Position numbers and translations under genes: made by a program. From NCBI RefSeq assembly GCF_900624995.1, contig NZ_UYXQ01000013.1:32545-96544 (forward strand): a DNA stretch of 64,000 bases. Direction: 5' to 3'. Shown here in pieces: positions 56,414 through 64,000 of this stretch. The DNA is from Pseudomonas antarctica (lineage in GTDB: Bacteria > Pseudomonadota > Gammaproteobacteria > Pseudomonadales > Pseudomonadaceae). Position 1 is the stretch's first letter. Each line of letters starts with the position of its first letter. The notes under the pieces were generated by a model. It searched no databases, was not told where the DNA came from, and saw only the letters and a list, made by a program, of their open reading frames with translations.

Positions 56414-57313
56414 ATGGATTTCAAGCAACTGCGTTATTTCGTCGCGGTCTATGAGGAAGGCCATGTGGGCCGTGCAGCAGAGCGCCTGTCGATCTCGCAA
56501 CCGGCCCTGTCGCAACAGGTTCGCCAGTTAGAGCAGAACCTGGATGTGAGTCTGTTCGAGCGCAGCAGCAAGCGCCTGCTGCCAACGCTGGCCGCACATA
56601 CCTTGTACAACCACGCGTTGCCGCTGATCGACGGCATGCAGCAAGCCGTCGAAGCCTTGCGCAACTTCAAGGGCCAGGCGATGCGCACCTTGGCTATCGG
56701 CGTGCTGCAAACCGTGCACACTAGCCTCGTCCCGCAAATGCTTGAGCGCGTGCGCAAGGCCCAACCGCATTTGGTGGTGCAGATCTACGAATTGACGGGG
56801 CTGGAAATCGAACGCCGGCTGCTCAATGGTTCGCTGGACATCGGCATCAGCTACCTGCCGCCACGTCAGCCAGGGCTGCACGGCGTGCTGTTGTATGAAG
56901 ATGAGTTGAAGGTGGTCATCCCCGAAGACCATCCGCTACGCGAGTTCAAGAAAGTCTCGCTGAAACAGGCAGCCGAATTGCCGATGTTGCTGCTGGGCGA
57001 AGAGTTTCAGGTGCGGCAGATTTGGCAAGGCCAGCTCTCTAACCTGGGCCGGCGGCCGCAAGTGCAGGCGGAGCTCAATACGATGATTGGGATACTCGAC
57101 AGCCTGCCCCATACCAAACTGGCGACGGTGTTACCCGGGCGCTCCCAGGACGAGCACAACAGTAAGGCACTGCTGTGGAAGCCTTTGAGTGAGCCGAGGG
57201 TAGCGCTGAAAGTGGGTTTGGTGTGCCGCGATGTGCAGCGCCAGCAAGCCACGGTGGCGTTGCTGCGCACCTTGCTGGAAGACGTGATGAACGCGCCGCA
57301 GGCACCGGCCTGA
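56414..57313 (+). CDS. LysR family transcriptional regulator
   Basis: 299 residues. N-terminal winged HTH (MDFKQLRYFVAVYEEGHVGRAAERLSISQPALSQQVRQLE in the classical pattern) and a C-terminal substrate-binding domain. It is divergent from the aminotransferase with about 210 bp between them, the usual LysR-target layout. Ends at a bidirectional terminator. Confidence 0.92.
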   Translation: MDFKQLRYFVAVYEEGHVGRAAERLSISQPALSQQVRQLEQNLDVSLFERSSKRLLPTLAAHTLYNHALPLIDGMQQAVEALRNFKGQAMRTLAIGVLQTVHTSLVPQMLERVRKAQPHLVVQIYELTGLEIERRLLNGSLDIGISYLPPRQPGLHGVLLYEDELKVVIPEDHPLREFKKVSLKQAAELPMLLLGEEFQVRQIWQGQLSNLGRRPQVQAELNTMIGILDSLPHTKLATVLPGRSQDEHNSKALLWKPLSEPRVALKVGLVCRDVQRQQATVALLRTLLEDVMNAPQAPA

Positions 57314-57331
57314 CTTTTTCGCAGGCAAAAG

Positions 57332-57355
57332 AAAACCCCGCCGAAGCGGGGCTTT
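57332..57355. terminator. Terminator after the LysR gene
   Basis: AAAACCCCGC-CGAA-GCGGGGCTTT. The A-run and T-run on both sides suit a bidirectional terminator for the LysR gene and the convergent acyl-CoA dehydrogenase. Confidence 0.8.
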
Positions 57356-57539
57356 GCAGACTGTTTCCCTGACATCCATTTCACTCCGCCGTCCTGGCAG
57401 AATCCTACGTGTCCGTGTTGTTGCTTTGCGCTTCCTGCGCGACGTCCATGTGAAGTAGATTATCCGTGGATCCAATTTGGCGATAGAGGACGAATAGCAG
57501 CACGTCATGTAAGAGAATGCTTACACGCCTTGAAAGCCC

Positions 57540-59318
57540 TTAGAACAGTGCTTCATCCAGCAAAAACAGCGATTCGCTACCGGCTTTTACCGACGCACTC
57601 AGCGAATGAATACGCGGCAACAAGCGGGCAAAGTAGAAACGCGCGGTGCCCAGTTTGCTGGCATAGAAGTCTTCCTCAGCCTCTTTGCCCCACGCCGCCT
57701 TGGCCATGCGTGCCCACATATAGGCATAAGCCATGTAGCCAAAGGCGTGCAGGTACTCCACCGAGGCCGCGCCGATTTCATTCGGGTTGGCCTTGGCGCG
57801 GTCCAGCACCCACGCGGTCAATTCATCCAGGGCGTCCACCGCCGCGCTGAGCGGACGGATGAATTCACCCAGTTCGGCGCCCGCCGTGGCGATGAATTGG
57901 CGGACTTCGTCGGCGAACAACGTGTAGAACGCGCCGCCGCTGCCGACGATCTTGCGCCCCATCAAGTCCAGCGCCTGGATGCCGTTGGTGCCTTCATAAA
58001 TCTGGGTGATGCGCACATCCCGAACAAGCTGTTCCTGGCCCCACTCGCGAATATAGCCGTGGCCGCCAAATACTTGCTGGCCAAGCACGGTGGTTTCCAG
58101 GCCCAGGTCGCTGAGGAAGGCCTTGGCAACTGGCGTCAACAGCGCTACCAGGCTGTCTGCACGCTCACGCGCCGCAGCGTCTTCGCTGAACTTGGCAATG
58201 TCCAACTGCGTCGCCACGTAAGTGGAGAATGCGCGACCGCCTTCGTTGGAAGCCTTCATGGTCAGCAACATGCGGCGCACGTCCGGGTGCACGATAATCG
58301 GGTCGGCCACTTTGTCCTTGGCCTGGGCGCCAGTCGGCGAACGGCTCTGCAGACGGTCGCGCGCGTATTCAATCGCGTTCTGGTAGGAACGCTCACCCGA
58401 CGCCAAGCCCTGGATGCCGACACCCAGACGCTCGTAGTTCATCATGGTGAACATTGCCGCCAAGCCACGGTTCGGCTCGCCCACCAGGTAACCCACGGCT
58501 TCGTCGAAATTCATCACGCAGGTCGCGGAGGCTTGAATGCCCATCTTGTGTTCGATAGAACCACAGCTCACCGGGTTACGCGCGCCCAAGCTACCGTCGG
58601 CATTGACCATGAACTTCGGCACCAGGAACAACGAGATGCCCTTCGGCCCGGCCGGTGCATCCGGCAGCTTGGCCAGCACCAGGTGGATGATGTTTTCGGT
58701 GAGGTCGTGTTCGCCACCGGTGATAAAAATTTTGGTGCCGCTGACCTTATAAGAACCGTCCGCCTGAGGCTCGGCCTTGGTGCGGATAATCCCCAGGTCA
58801 GTACCGGCGTGCGCTTCAGTCAGGCACATGGAGCCGGCCCACTCGCCGGAATACATCTTCGGCAGGTAGGTCGCTTTGAGCTCCTCGCTGGCGTGGGTGT
58901 TGATCGACACACACGCGCCAGACGTCAGCATCGGGTACAAGCCGAACGCCAGGCTCGAGGAGTTGATCATCTCCTCAACCTGGGCCGAGACCGCCTTAGG
59001 CATGCCCATGCCACCGAAAATCGGATCACCGCCTACACCCACCCAACCGCCTTCGGCGTAGGTTTTATAGGCCTGAGCAAACCCCTCCGGCGTGCTGACC
59101 ACGGTGTCCGCCCAGCGGCAGCCTTGCTCATCGCCATTACGGCTGAGGGGCGCGATGGATTTGGCGGTAACTTTACCCGCTTCCTCAAGGATCGCCTCAA
59201 CGGTTTCGGCATCCACGGTGTCTGCCAATGCTGGCAATTGGGCCCAAGTCTTGGCGACCTCAAAAACTTCGTTGAGGACGAAGCGCATATCACGCAGCGG
59301 CGCTTTGTAATCAGCCAT
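57540..59318 (-). CDS. Acyl-CoA dehydrogenase with C-terminal extension (copy 1)
   Basis: 592 residues, MADYKAPLRDMRF at the start. Flavoprotein dehydrogenase fold with the MCLTEAHAGTDLG and ITGGEHDLTENI FAD/substrate segments, the catalytic region VRDVRITQIYEGTNGIQALDL, and the roughly 130-residue C-terminal extension of the long bacterial FadE-like/PaaG-like type. It oxidises acyl-CoA in beta-oxidation; chain length cannot be read from sequence. It follows a close paralogue on the same strand, with about 150 bp between. Confidence 0.93.
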   Translation of the reverse strand: MADYKAPLRDMRFVLNEVFEVAKTWAQLPALADTVDAETVEAILEEAGKVTAKSIAPLSRNGDEQGCRWADTVVSTPEGFAQAYKTYAEGGWVGVGGDPIFGGMGMPKAVSAQVEEMINSSSLAFGLYPMLTSGACVSINTHASEELKATYLPKMYSGEWAGSMCLTEAHAGTDLGIIRTKAEPQADGSYKVSGTKIFITGGEHDLTENIIHLVLAKLPDAPAGPKGISLFLVPKFMVNADGSLGARNPVSCGSIEHKMGIQASATCVMNFDEAVGYLVGEPNRGLAAMFTMMNYERLGVGIQGLASGERSYQNAIEYARDRLQSRSPTGAQAKDKVADPIIVHPDVRRMLLTMKASNEGGRAFSTYVATQLDIAKFSEDAAARERADSLVALLTPVAKAFLSDLGLETTVLGQQVFGGHGYIREWGQEQLVRDVRITQIYEGTNGIQALDLMGRKIVGSGGAFYTLFADEVRQFIATAGAELGEFIRPLSAAVDALDELTAWVLDRAKANPNEIGAASVEYLHAFGYMAYAYMWARMAKAAWGKEAEEDFYASKLGTARFYFARLLPRIHSLSASVKAGSESLFLLDEALF

Positions 59319-59470
59319 GGCAAACCTCGTGAGAACGTGAAGAGTGATTCGATAGGATCGGTTTTACAAGCTCCGAGTGTACCCGAAGAATTTTTCAGAC
59401 ACATAGAGTCAATTCATGACCATTAGGTATTTATAAGTCACACACAGATCTTGTCTGGGAGGATCAGCTC

Positions 59471-61240
59471 CTACAGTGCGAACATCTGAGCAGGTAAGGC
59501 CATCAGGCATTCGCTGCCCGCCTCCACTGCCGCTCGATGGGTCGCCGTACGCGGCAGCAAGCGCTTGAAGTAAAACTCGCAGGTAGCCAGTTTGGCGTTG
59601 GCAAACTCAGCGTCGTCTTGAGCCTGAGCCGCGATCGCCATACGCAACCACAGGTAGGCGAGAATGATGTAACCGCTGTACATCAAGTAATCCACAGCGG
59701 CTGCGCCTACTTCATCCGGGTTTTTCATGGCGGCCATGCCGACTTTCACGGTCAACTCGCCCCATTGCTGGTTCAGTTGGTTGAGCTGTTCCACGTAGGC
59801 CTTAAGCTGCGGATGCTCAGCATTGGCTGCGCAGAACTTATGCACAATCTTGGTGAAACCGCGCAACAGTTTGCCCTGGCTGCCCAACACCTTGCGCCCC
59901 AACAGGTCGAGGGCCTGGATACCGTTGGTGCCTTCATAGATCGGCGCAATCCGGGCATCGCGGGCCAATTGCTCCATGCCCCATTCGCGAATGTAGCCAT
60001 GGCCGCCGAACACCTGCATGCCGTGGTGGGTCACTTCCAGCCCGGTGTCGCTCATAAAGGCTTTGCAGATGGGCGTGAGGAACGCCAACAGGTCTTCAGC
60101 TTCCTGGCGCTGGCCGGCATCGCTGCTCAGGTGTGCGGTGTCGAGCAATTGCGCGGTGAAATAGGTTAACGCGCGATTGCCCTCGTTGAAGGCTTTCATG
60201 GTCAGCAGCATACGGCGCACGTCGGGGTGCACGATGATCGGGTCGGCGGCTTTCTCCGGCGTCTTGGCACCGGTCAGCGAGCGCATTTGCAGGCGGTCGT
60301 TGGCGTATTTTATTGCGCCCTGGAAGCTCGCCTCACCATTGCACAGGCCTTGCATGCCGGTGCCCAAACGCGCGTGGTTCATCATGGTGAACATGCAGTT
60401 GAGGCCTTTATTCGCCTCGCCAATCAGGAAGCCCGTGGCACCGTCGAAATTCAGCACGCACGTGGCCGACGCCTTAATGCCCATCTTGTGCTCGATGGAA
60501 CCGCAGTACACCGCGTTGCGCTCACCCGAATCCGCATGGAACTTGGGCACGATAAACAAGGAGATACCTTTGGTGCCCGCCGGTGCGTCCGGCAGCTTGG
60601 CCAACACCAAGTGGATGATATTGGCACTCATGTCGTGCTCGCCGGCGGAGATGAAGATCTTGCTGCCGGTGATTGCATAACGGCCATCCGCCTGAGGCAC
60701 AGCGCGGGTCTTGATCAGCCCCAGGTCTGTGCCGCAGTGGGCTTCGGTCAGGCACATGGTGCCAGTCCACTCGCCGGCGGTGAGTTTGCTGAGGAATGTG
60801 GCTTTCTGCTCGTCGGTGCCATGGGCATGGATCGCCGACATCGCGCCGTGGGTCAGCCCCGGGTACATGCCCCAGGAGGTGTTGCTGGAGCCGATCATCT
60901 CGCTCAACACCAACCCCAACGACTGCGGCAAGCCCTGGCCACCGTAGGCCGGGTCCGCCGCCACGCCGTGCCAGCCGCCTTCGACGTACTGGGCGAAGGC
61001 TTCCTTGAACCCCTTGGGCGTGGTCACTACGCCGTTGTCGAAATGGCAGCCTTCTTCATCGCCGCTGCGGTTGAGCGGTGCGAGCACGTTTTCGCAGAAC
61101 TTGGCGCCTTCTTCGAGGATCGCACTGACCATGTCCGGGCTGGCGTCCGTCGCGCCCAGGGCAGCGTAGTGGCGGTGGAAATCAAACACGTTGTCGATCA
61201 AAAAGCGCATGTCGCGCAGGGGAGCTTTGTACTCAGGCAT
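59471..61240 (-). CDS. Acyl-CoA dehydrogenase with C-terminal extension (copy 2)
   Basis: 589 residues from the ATG at 61240 (MPEYKAPLRDMRFLIDNV), with GGAG upstream; a longer frame from 61297 is rejected. Same domain order as its neighbour: MCLTEAHCGTDLG, ISAGEHDMSANI and ARDARIAPIYEGTNGIQALDL, plus the C-terminal extension. The two genes are tandem paralogues that clearly diverged, probably for different substrates. Confidence 0.93.
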   Translation of the reverse strand: MPEYKAPLRDMRFLIDNVFDFHRHYAALGATDASPDMVSAILEEGAKFCENVLAPLNRSGDEEGCHFDNGVVTTPKGFKEAFAQYVEGGWHGVAADPAYGGQGLPQSLGLVLSEMIGSSNTSWGMYPGLTHGAMSAIHAHGTDEQKATFLSKLTAGEWTGTMCLTEAHCGTDLGLIKTRAVPQADGRYAITGSKIFISAGEHDMSANIIHLVLAKLPDAPAGTKGISLFIVPKFHADSGERNAVYCGSIEHKMGIKASATCVLNFDGATGFLIGEANKGLNCMFTMMNHARLGTGMQGLCNGEASFQGAIKYANDRLQMRSLTGAKTPEKAADPIIVHPDVRRMLLTMKAFNEGNRALTYFTAQLLDTAHLSSDAGQRQEAEDLLAFLTPICKAFMSDTGLEVTHHGMQVFGGHGYIREWGMEQLARDARIAPIYEGTNGIQALDLLGRKVLGSQGKLLRGFTKIVHKFCAANAEHPQLKAYVEQLNQLNQQWGELTVKVGMAAMKNPDEVGAAAVDYLMYSGYIILAYLWLRMAIAAQAQDDAEFANAKLATCEFYFKRLLPRTATHRAAVEAGSECLMALPAQMFAL

Positions 61241-61330
61241 GGCGATGTCTCCGGCAGCAGATGGTTTCAAGCTACTGCCGGCCACGCCCGCAAACAATCA
61301 CTGTAGAACCGCTGAATACACCGCCATCAC

Positions 61331-62620
61331 TTAACCGGCAGCACGCTCCATGCGCACGGCGCCACGCCGGGTTTGCCCGGCCGCCACCACACAGTTACGC
61401 CCGGCGCCCTTGGCCGCGTACAGCGCCTGGTCGGCGCACTTGAGCACTTCTTCCGGGGTGCGCTGCTCAGCCTGGCGCTCGGCCACACCGATGCTGACGG
61501 TCACCGACACACTCGACGCGCCGCTGCCCGCACGGCGTTGGCGACCCTGTTGATCGTCATTTGGGCGGTCCGGGTTGCGCAGCTTGATGTCGTAGTTGGC
61601 GATGATCTCGCGGATCTCCTCCAGGTGCGGCATGCATTCATCCAGCGTCTTGCCTGCAAAGACCACGGCGAACTCTTCACCGCCATAGCGGTAGGCGCGC
61701 CCGCCGCCATTGACCTTGGACAGCTTACTGGCCACCAGACGCAATACCTGGTCGCCGACGTCATGCCCGTGCGTGTCGTTAAAGCGTTTGAAGTGGTCGA
61801 CGTCACTCATCGCCAGCACATAGTTACGCCCCAGGCGCTGCATCCGCTCGTTAAGGGCGCGGCGGCCCGGCAAACCGGTAAGTTCATCACGAAAGGCCAT
61901 TTGATACGCCTCATGCGCCACGCCGGCCGCGATCATCAGCATCACCTGGCTGCACATGATGTTCAGGGTGAACGGCAGGATGAAGGTTTGCGGCAACATC
62001 CAGAACAGCCCCAGCAGCCCAACCAATTGCGCGGCATGCAGAGGGCGCGGCTGGTACCAGTACTGCGCCGCCAGGGTGACAAAACCAATCAGGAACATCG
62101 GGTACGAGAGCTGGATCAGGCTCATCCATCGCCCGTGCAAGGCCGGCCAGCGGATCTGCGCCAGCCAACTCAACAACGCCTGCGGGAAACTCTGCTCAAG
62201 CGCCAGCGCCAAACTGCCTACCGCGAAAAGCACGGCGCAGCGGGCCACAAAGTCGCGGAACAAGTGGGTTTTCTCCTGCCACAGTGCATAAATGCTGAAC
62301 AGCAACGGCAACAACAGGCAACACAGATGGAAGACCACCGCCGCATCTTCTCGAACACGGCCGTTGTCACGGTAGTAATCGGTCTGGGTGTCCAACAGGA
62401 AGTAAACGACGTACACCGTGATCATCAGGAACAGCTCACGCTGGCGCCGATACACCGCGCAATACGAGCCGCCAAGTAACAACACCAAGGTCGGCAGTAC
62501 GTTGAACAGCGAGGTGAAGAACACATTGAGGTCCTTCAAATACGCAGCCGAAAGCCCCGCCATTAATAACAGCAGTGACGGTAGGAAATGACTGAAACGT
62601 ACAGCAGAAGCACGCGACAA
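61331..62620 (-). CDS. Membrane diguanylate cyclase (GGDEF)
   Basis: About 429 residues from a TTG at 62620 that has GGAG eight bases upstream; a GTG at 62665 would add 15 residues but has a poor ribosome-binding site and lies 20 bp from a CRP-like site. Six to seven membrane helices fill the first 225 residues. The GGDEF domain has the active motif YRYGGEEFAVVF; no I-site RxxD is visible before it, so product inhibition may be weak. A basic, low-complexity insert (DDQQGRQRRAGSGASS) lies before the VSIGVAE strand. It makes cyclic di-GMP. Confidence 0.88.
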   Translation of the reverse strand: MSRASAVRFSHFLPSLLLLMAGLSAAYLKDLNVFFTSLFNVLPTLVLLLGGSYCAVYRRQRELFLMITVYVVYFLLDTQTDYYRDNGRVREDAAVVFHLCCLLLPLLFSIYALWQEKTHLFRDFVARCAVLFAVGSLALALEQSFPQALLSWLAQIRWPALHGRWMSLIQLSYPMFLIGFVTLAAQYWYQPRPLHAAQLVGLLGLFWMLPQTFILPFTLNIMCSQVMLMIAAGVAHEAYQMAFRDELTGLPGRRALNERMQRLGRNYVLAMSDVDHFKRFNDTHGHDVGDQVLRLVASKLSKVNGGGRAYRYGGEEFAVVFAGKTLDECMPHLEEIREIIANYDIKLRNPDRPNDDQQGRQRRAGSGASSVSVTVSIGVAERQAEQRTPEEVLKCADQALYAAKGAGRNCVVAAGQTRRGAVRMERAAG

Positions 62621-62685
62621 GGGTAAAGCTCCGACCCACTCAAAAAGATGGCACAGTGCCTTCACTGCTCACAGTTAAGCACACT

Positions 62686-62707
62686 CAATGTGACCTGTAT
62701 CACATTG
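62686..62707. promoter_or_regulatory. Perfect CRP/Vfr-type palindrome upstream of the diguanylate cyclase
   Basis: CAATGTGA (62686-62693), spacer CCTGTA, TCACATTG (62700-62707): 8-bp perfect arms around the consensus TGTGA-N6-TCACA. It ends 21 bp before the GTG and 66 bp before the TTG start of the cyclase, in the promoter zone. Pseudomonas Crp and Vfr both recognise such sites. Confidence 0.75.
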
Positions 62708-62863
62708 CCATCACTGTAACGGCCGATCGGCCTAATCCCTGAGTGTCGCGCTGTGGTTTTTTATCACGCATCGGAACAGGGAAAGGGGCCCGCGCGATGA
62801 AACAACCACTGCTCACCGTCAATTCTGAGCAGTAGCCGCTGCAGGCTCCGCCTGAGTCCGCAT

Positions 62864-62893
62864 AAAAAAGCGACAGCCTAGGGTTAGGCTGTC
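62864..62893 (-). terminator. Terminator of the beta-propeller gene
   Basis: On the minus strand GACAGCCTA-ACCC-TAGGCTGTC then GCTTTTTT. Confidence 0.85.
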
Positions 62894-62936
62894 CCATCAC
62901 ATTTTCCGAGTGTGGTTATGAGGCGCCAAAAACACC

Positions 62937-64000
62937 TCAAGTCTTATAGAACGATACTTTCCCCGTTCCATGATTGACTATCAGGGCGATTTCACCATCA
63001 GGTGTGAAGGCGATACCTGCAATGTTGTCGAAGCCGGCGTAGCGACGAATGACTTGTTCCGTTTCAGTATTGATGATGTAAAGCGAATCGCGATTGCCTG
63101 GCGTCCCGCCTGGGCCCACTGCGCCAACATAGCATTCTGAACCCTTCGGCTTCATCGTAGCGCCCCAAGAGTAAGTGAAGCCGGACAGGCTCTTGGTAAC
63201 AGCATTGGTTTGGGTATCAATAATCGCCAGTGAATCATTGCCGGTCACGTAGACACGAGGATACGGTTTATTGTTAGGGTTGAAGGCTATGCCTTCGGAT
63301 TGGGTAAATCGGGTATAGCCTGAAACTTTCGCCAACCCCCCGCCGAGCCCGTTCGCATTCGTGATCATGGTCTCCTTACTGGTGGAGATGAATACCTGTG
63401 TTTTGTCTGGGTTGAGCGCTACACCCTCCGGCATTGGTGGCGTGGTGATACGGTTCAGAAGCGCACCCGTTTTCGTATCATGGACCGCTACGAACCCACC
63501 GAAGCTACACGCCACAAACAGGCGCGACTCATCCGCATTGAGTGCCATCCATGCACTCCTTTCGCCGCCCGAAGGCGTCATCGTCATAATTAACCTGCGC
63601 GTTGCGGTGTCGATAACTGCAATTGTTCCAGCCTTGAAACTGCTCACATACAGTCGTGAGTTATCTGCGTTCAGTAACATCTGGAACGCCGACGGTGTTC
63701 CAAAAATGGTATCAACAACCTTGCGGGAGTTGATATCGATAACTGAAACTGTGTGGTCAAGTGAATTACCTACATAAGCCAGCAACCCGTCCTTGGTGAT
63801 CGTGATAGCGTGTGCGTGCAGGCCCACAGCGACAGTGGCGAACACACCTGGACTTCCTGGATTTGTTGTGGCTGCCTGAACCGTCAGTACCTGAACCTCT
63901 GACGCCACGGTAGTTCCCCCCACCGTCACCAAGTAACTTAACTTGATAGGTTGGCCCGCGCTTTGGGCGATGATTGTCGCGCTGATGGGAAATTGGACAA
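62937..64000 (-). CDS. YVTN/YncE-type beta-propeller protein (5' end outside window)
   Basis: The frame is open from 62937 to the right edge of the window, so the start lies beyond. At least seven propeller blades with YVTN-like repeats (LLAYVGNSLDHTVSVIDINSRKVV, RLYVSSFKAGTIAVIDTATRRL, RVYVTGNDSLAIIDTQTN) end in VNHGTGKVSFYKT. The residues before (ISATIIAQSAGQPIKLSYLV) look like an Ig-like or repeated surface domain, so this may be the C terminus of a larger cell-surface or periplasmic protein. Function unknown. Confidence 0.8.
   Translation of the reverse strand, partial: VQFPISATIIAQSAGQPIKLSYLVTVGGTTVASEVQVLTVQAATTNPGSPGVFATVAVGLHAHAITITKDGLLAYVGNSLDHTVSVIDINSRKVVDTIFGTPSAFQMLLNADNSRLYVSSFKAGTIAVIDTATRRLIMTMTPSGGERSAWMALNADESRLFVACSFGGFVAVHDTKTGALLNRITTPPMPEGVALNPDKTQVFISTSKETMITNANGLGGGLAKVSGYTRFTQSEGIAFNPNNKPYPRVYVTGNDSLAIIDTQTNAVTKSLSGFTYSWGATMKPKGSECYVGAVGPGGTPGNRDSLYIINTETEQVIRRYAGFDNIAGIAFTPDGEIALIVNHGTGKVSFYKT

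Noticed and set aside
57606..61306. Long plus-strand frames (606 and 359 codons) opposite both acyl-CoA dehydrogenases
   Set aside because: Antisense frames kept open by GC bias at third positions; the paralogous sense genes explain the conservation.

Overview
The window is a piece of a Pseudomonas chromosome, most likely of the fluorescens/putida lineage. The GC-rich backbone carries, in an order known from Pseudomonas genomes, amgK (partial), lptD-surA-pdxA-rsmA-apaG-apaH-glpE, the prkA-yeaH-spoVR stress cluster, cca, folK-folB, plsY, tsaD, the rpsU-dnaG-rpoD macromolecular-synthesis operon and a large GGDEF/EAL signalling protein. On the far side come an Lrp-type regulator with davB-davA (lysine catabolism), the PQQ cluster pqqF-pqqA-B-C-D-E, a class III aminotransferase with a divergent LysR regulator, two acyl-CoA dehydrogenases, a membrane diguanylate cyclase and the start of a YVTN-type beta-propeller gene that runs off the window.

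This backbone is interrupted by a 19.6 kb integrated element (about 25926-45564). It sits in a tRNA gene with anticodon CAT, probably tRNA-Ile2. An 18-bp direct repeat spanning the anticodon loop marks both ends. The rebuilt left tRNA uses a 3' half whose T-stem differs from the displaced native 3' half at the right end, with compensating changes. The element encodes a tyrosine integrase, two small HTH proteins that may act in replication or regulation, an isolated VirB6 channel protein with an EexN entry-exclusion lipoprotein, an orphan VbhA-like antitoxin, and a MobC-like relaxosome protein. Upstream of mobC lie three copies of a repeat that each contain the RP4-type nic core TATCCTGC on the minus strand. 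No relaxase or complete transfer apparatus is present, so it looks like a mobilizable element that depends on a helper, or a decayed one.

The cargo is a defence island. At the left is a 1283-residue reverse transcriptase with a C-terminal nitrilase-like domain (the UG1/DRT1 architecture), translationally coupled to an undescribed 58-residue ORF whose DNA can also fold into a closed multi-stem structure. Convergent to it is a caspase-like (C14) peptidase gene carrying an in-frame TGA between its catalytic His and Cys motifs. At the right, on the minus strand, lie an ERI1-like DEDDh exonuclease, a CBASS nucleotidyltransferase with AGS-C sensor domain, a SLATT membrane effector (4-base overlap with the cyclase) and a divergent GIY-YIG-like protein. 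The core pair is a type I-like CBASS; whether the two nuclease-like proteins belong to it is open. Two further unknown genes (a 207-residue protein and a DUF5677-like protein) complete the cargo.

In the backbone, the main regulatory observations are a terminator-like hairpin that contains the cca ribosome-binding site and a perfect CRP/Vfr-type palindrome just upstream of the diguanylate cyclase gene.
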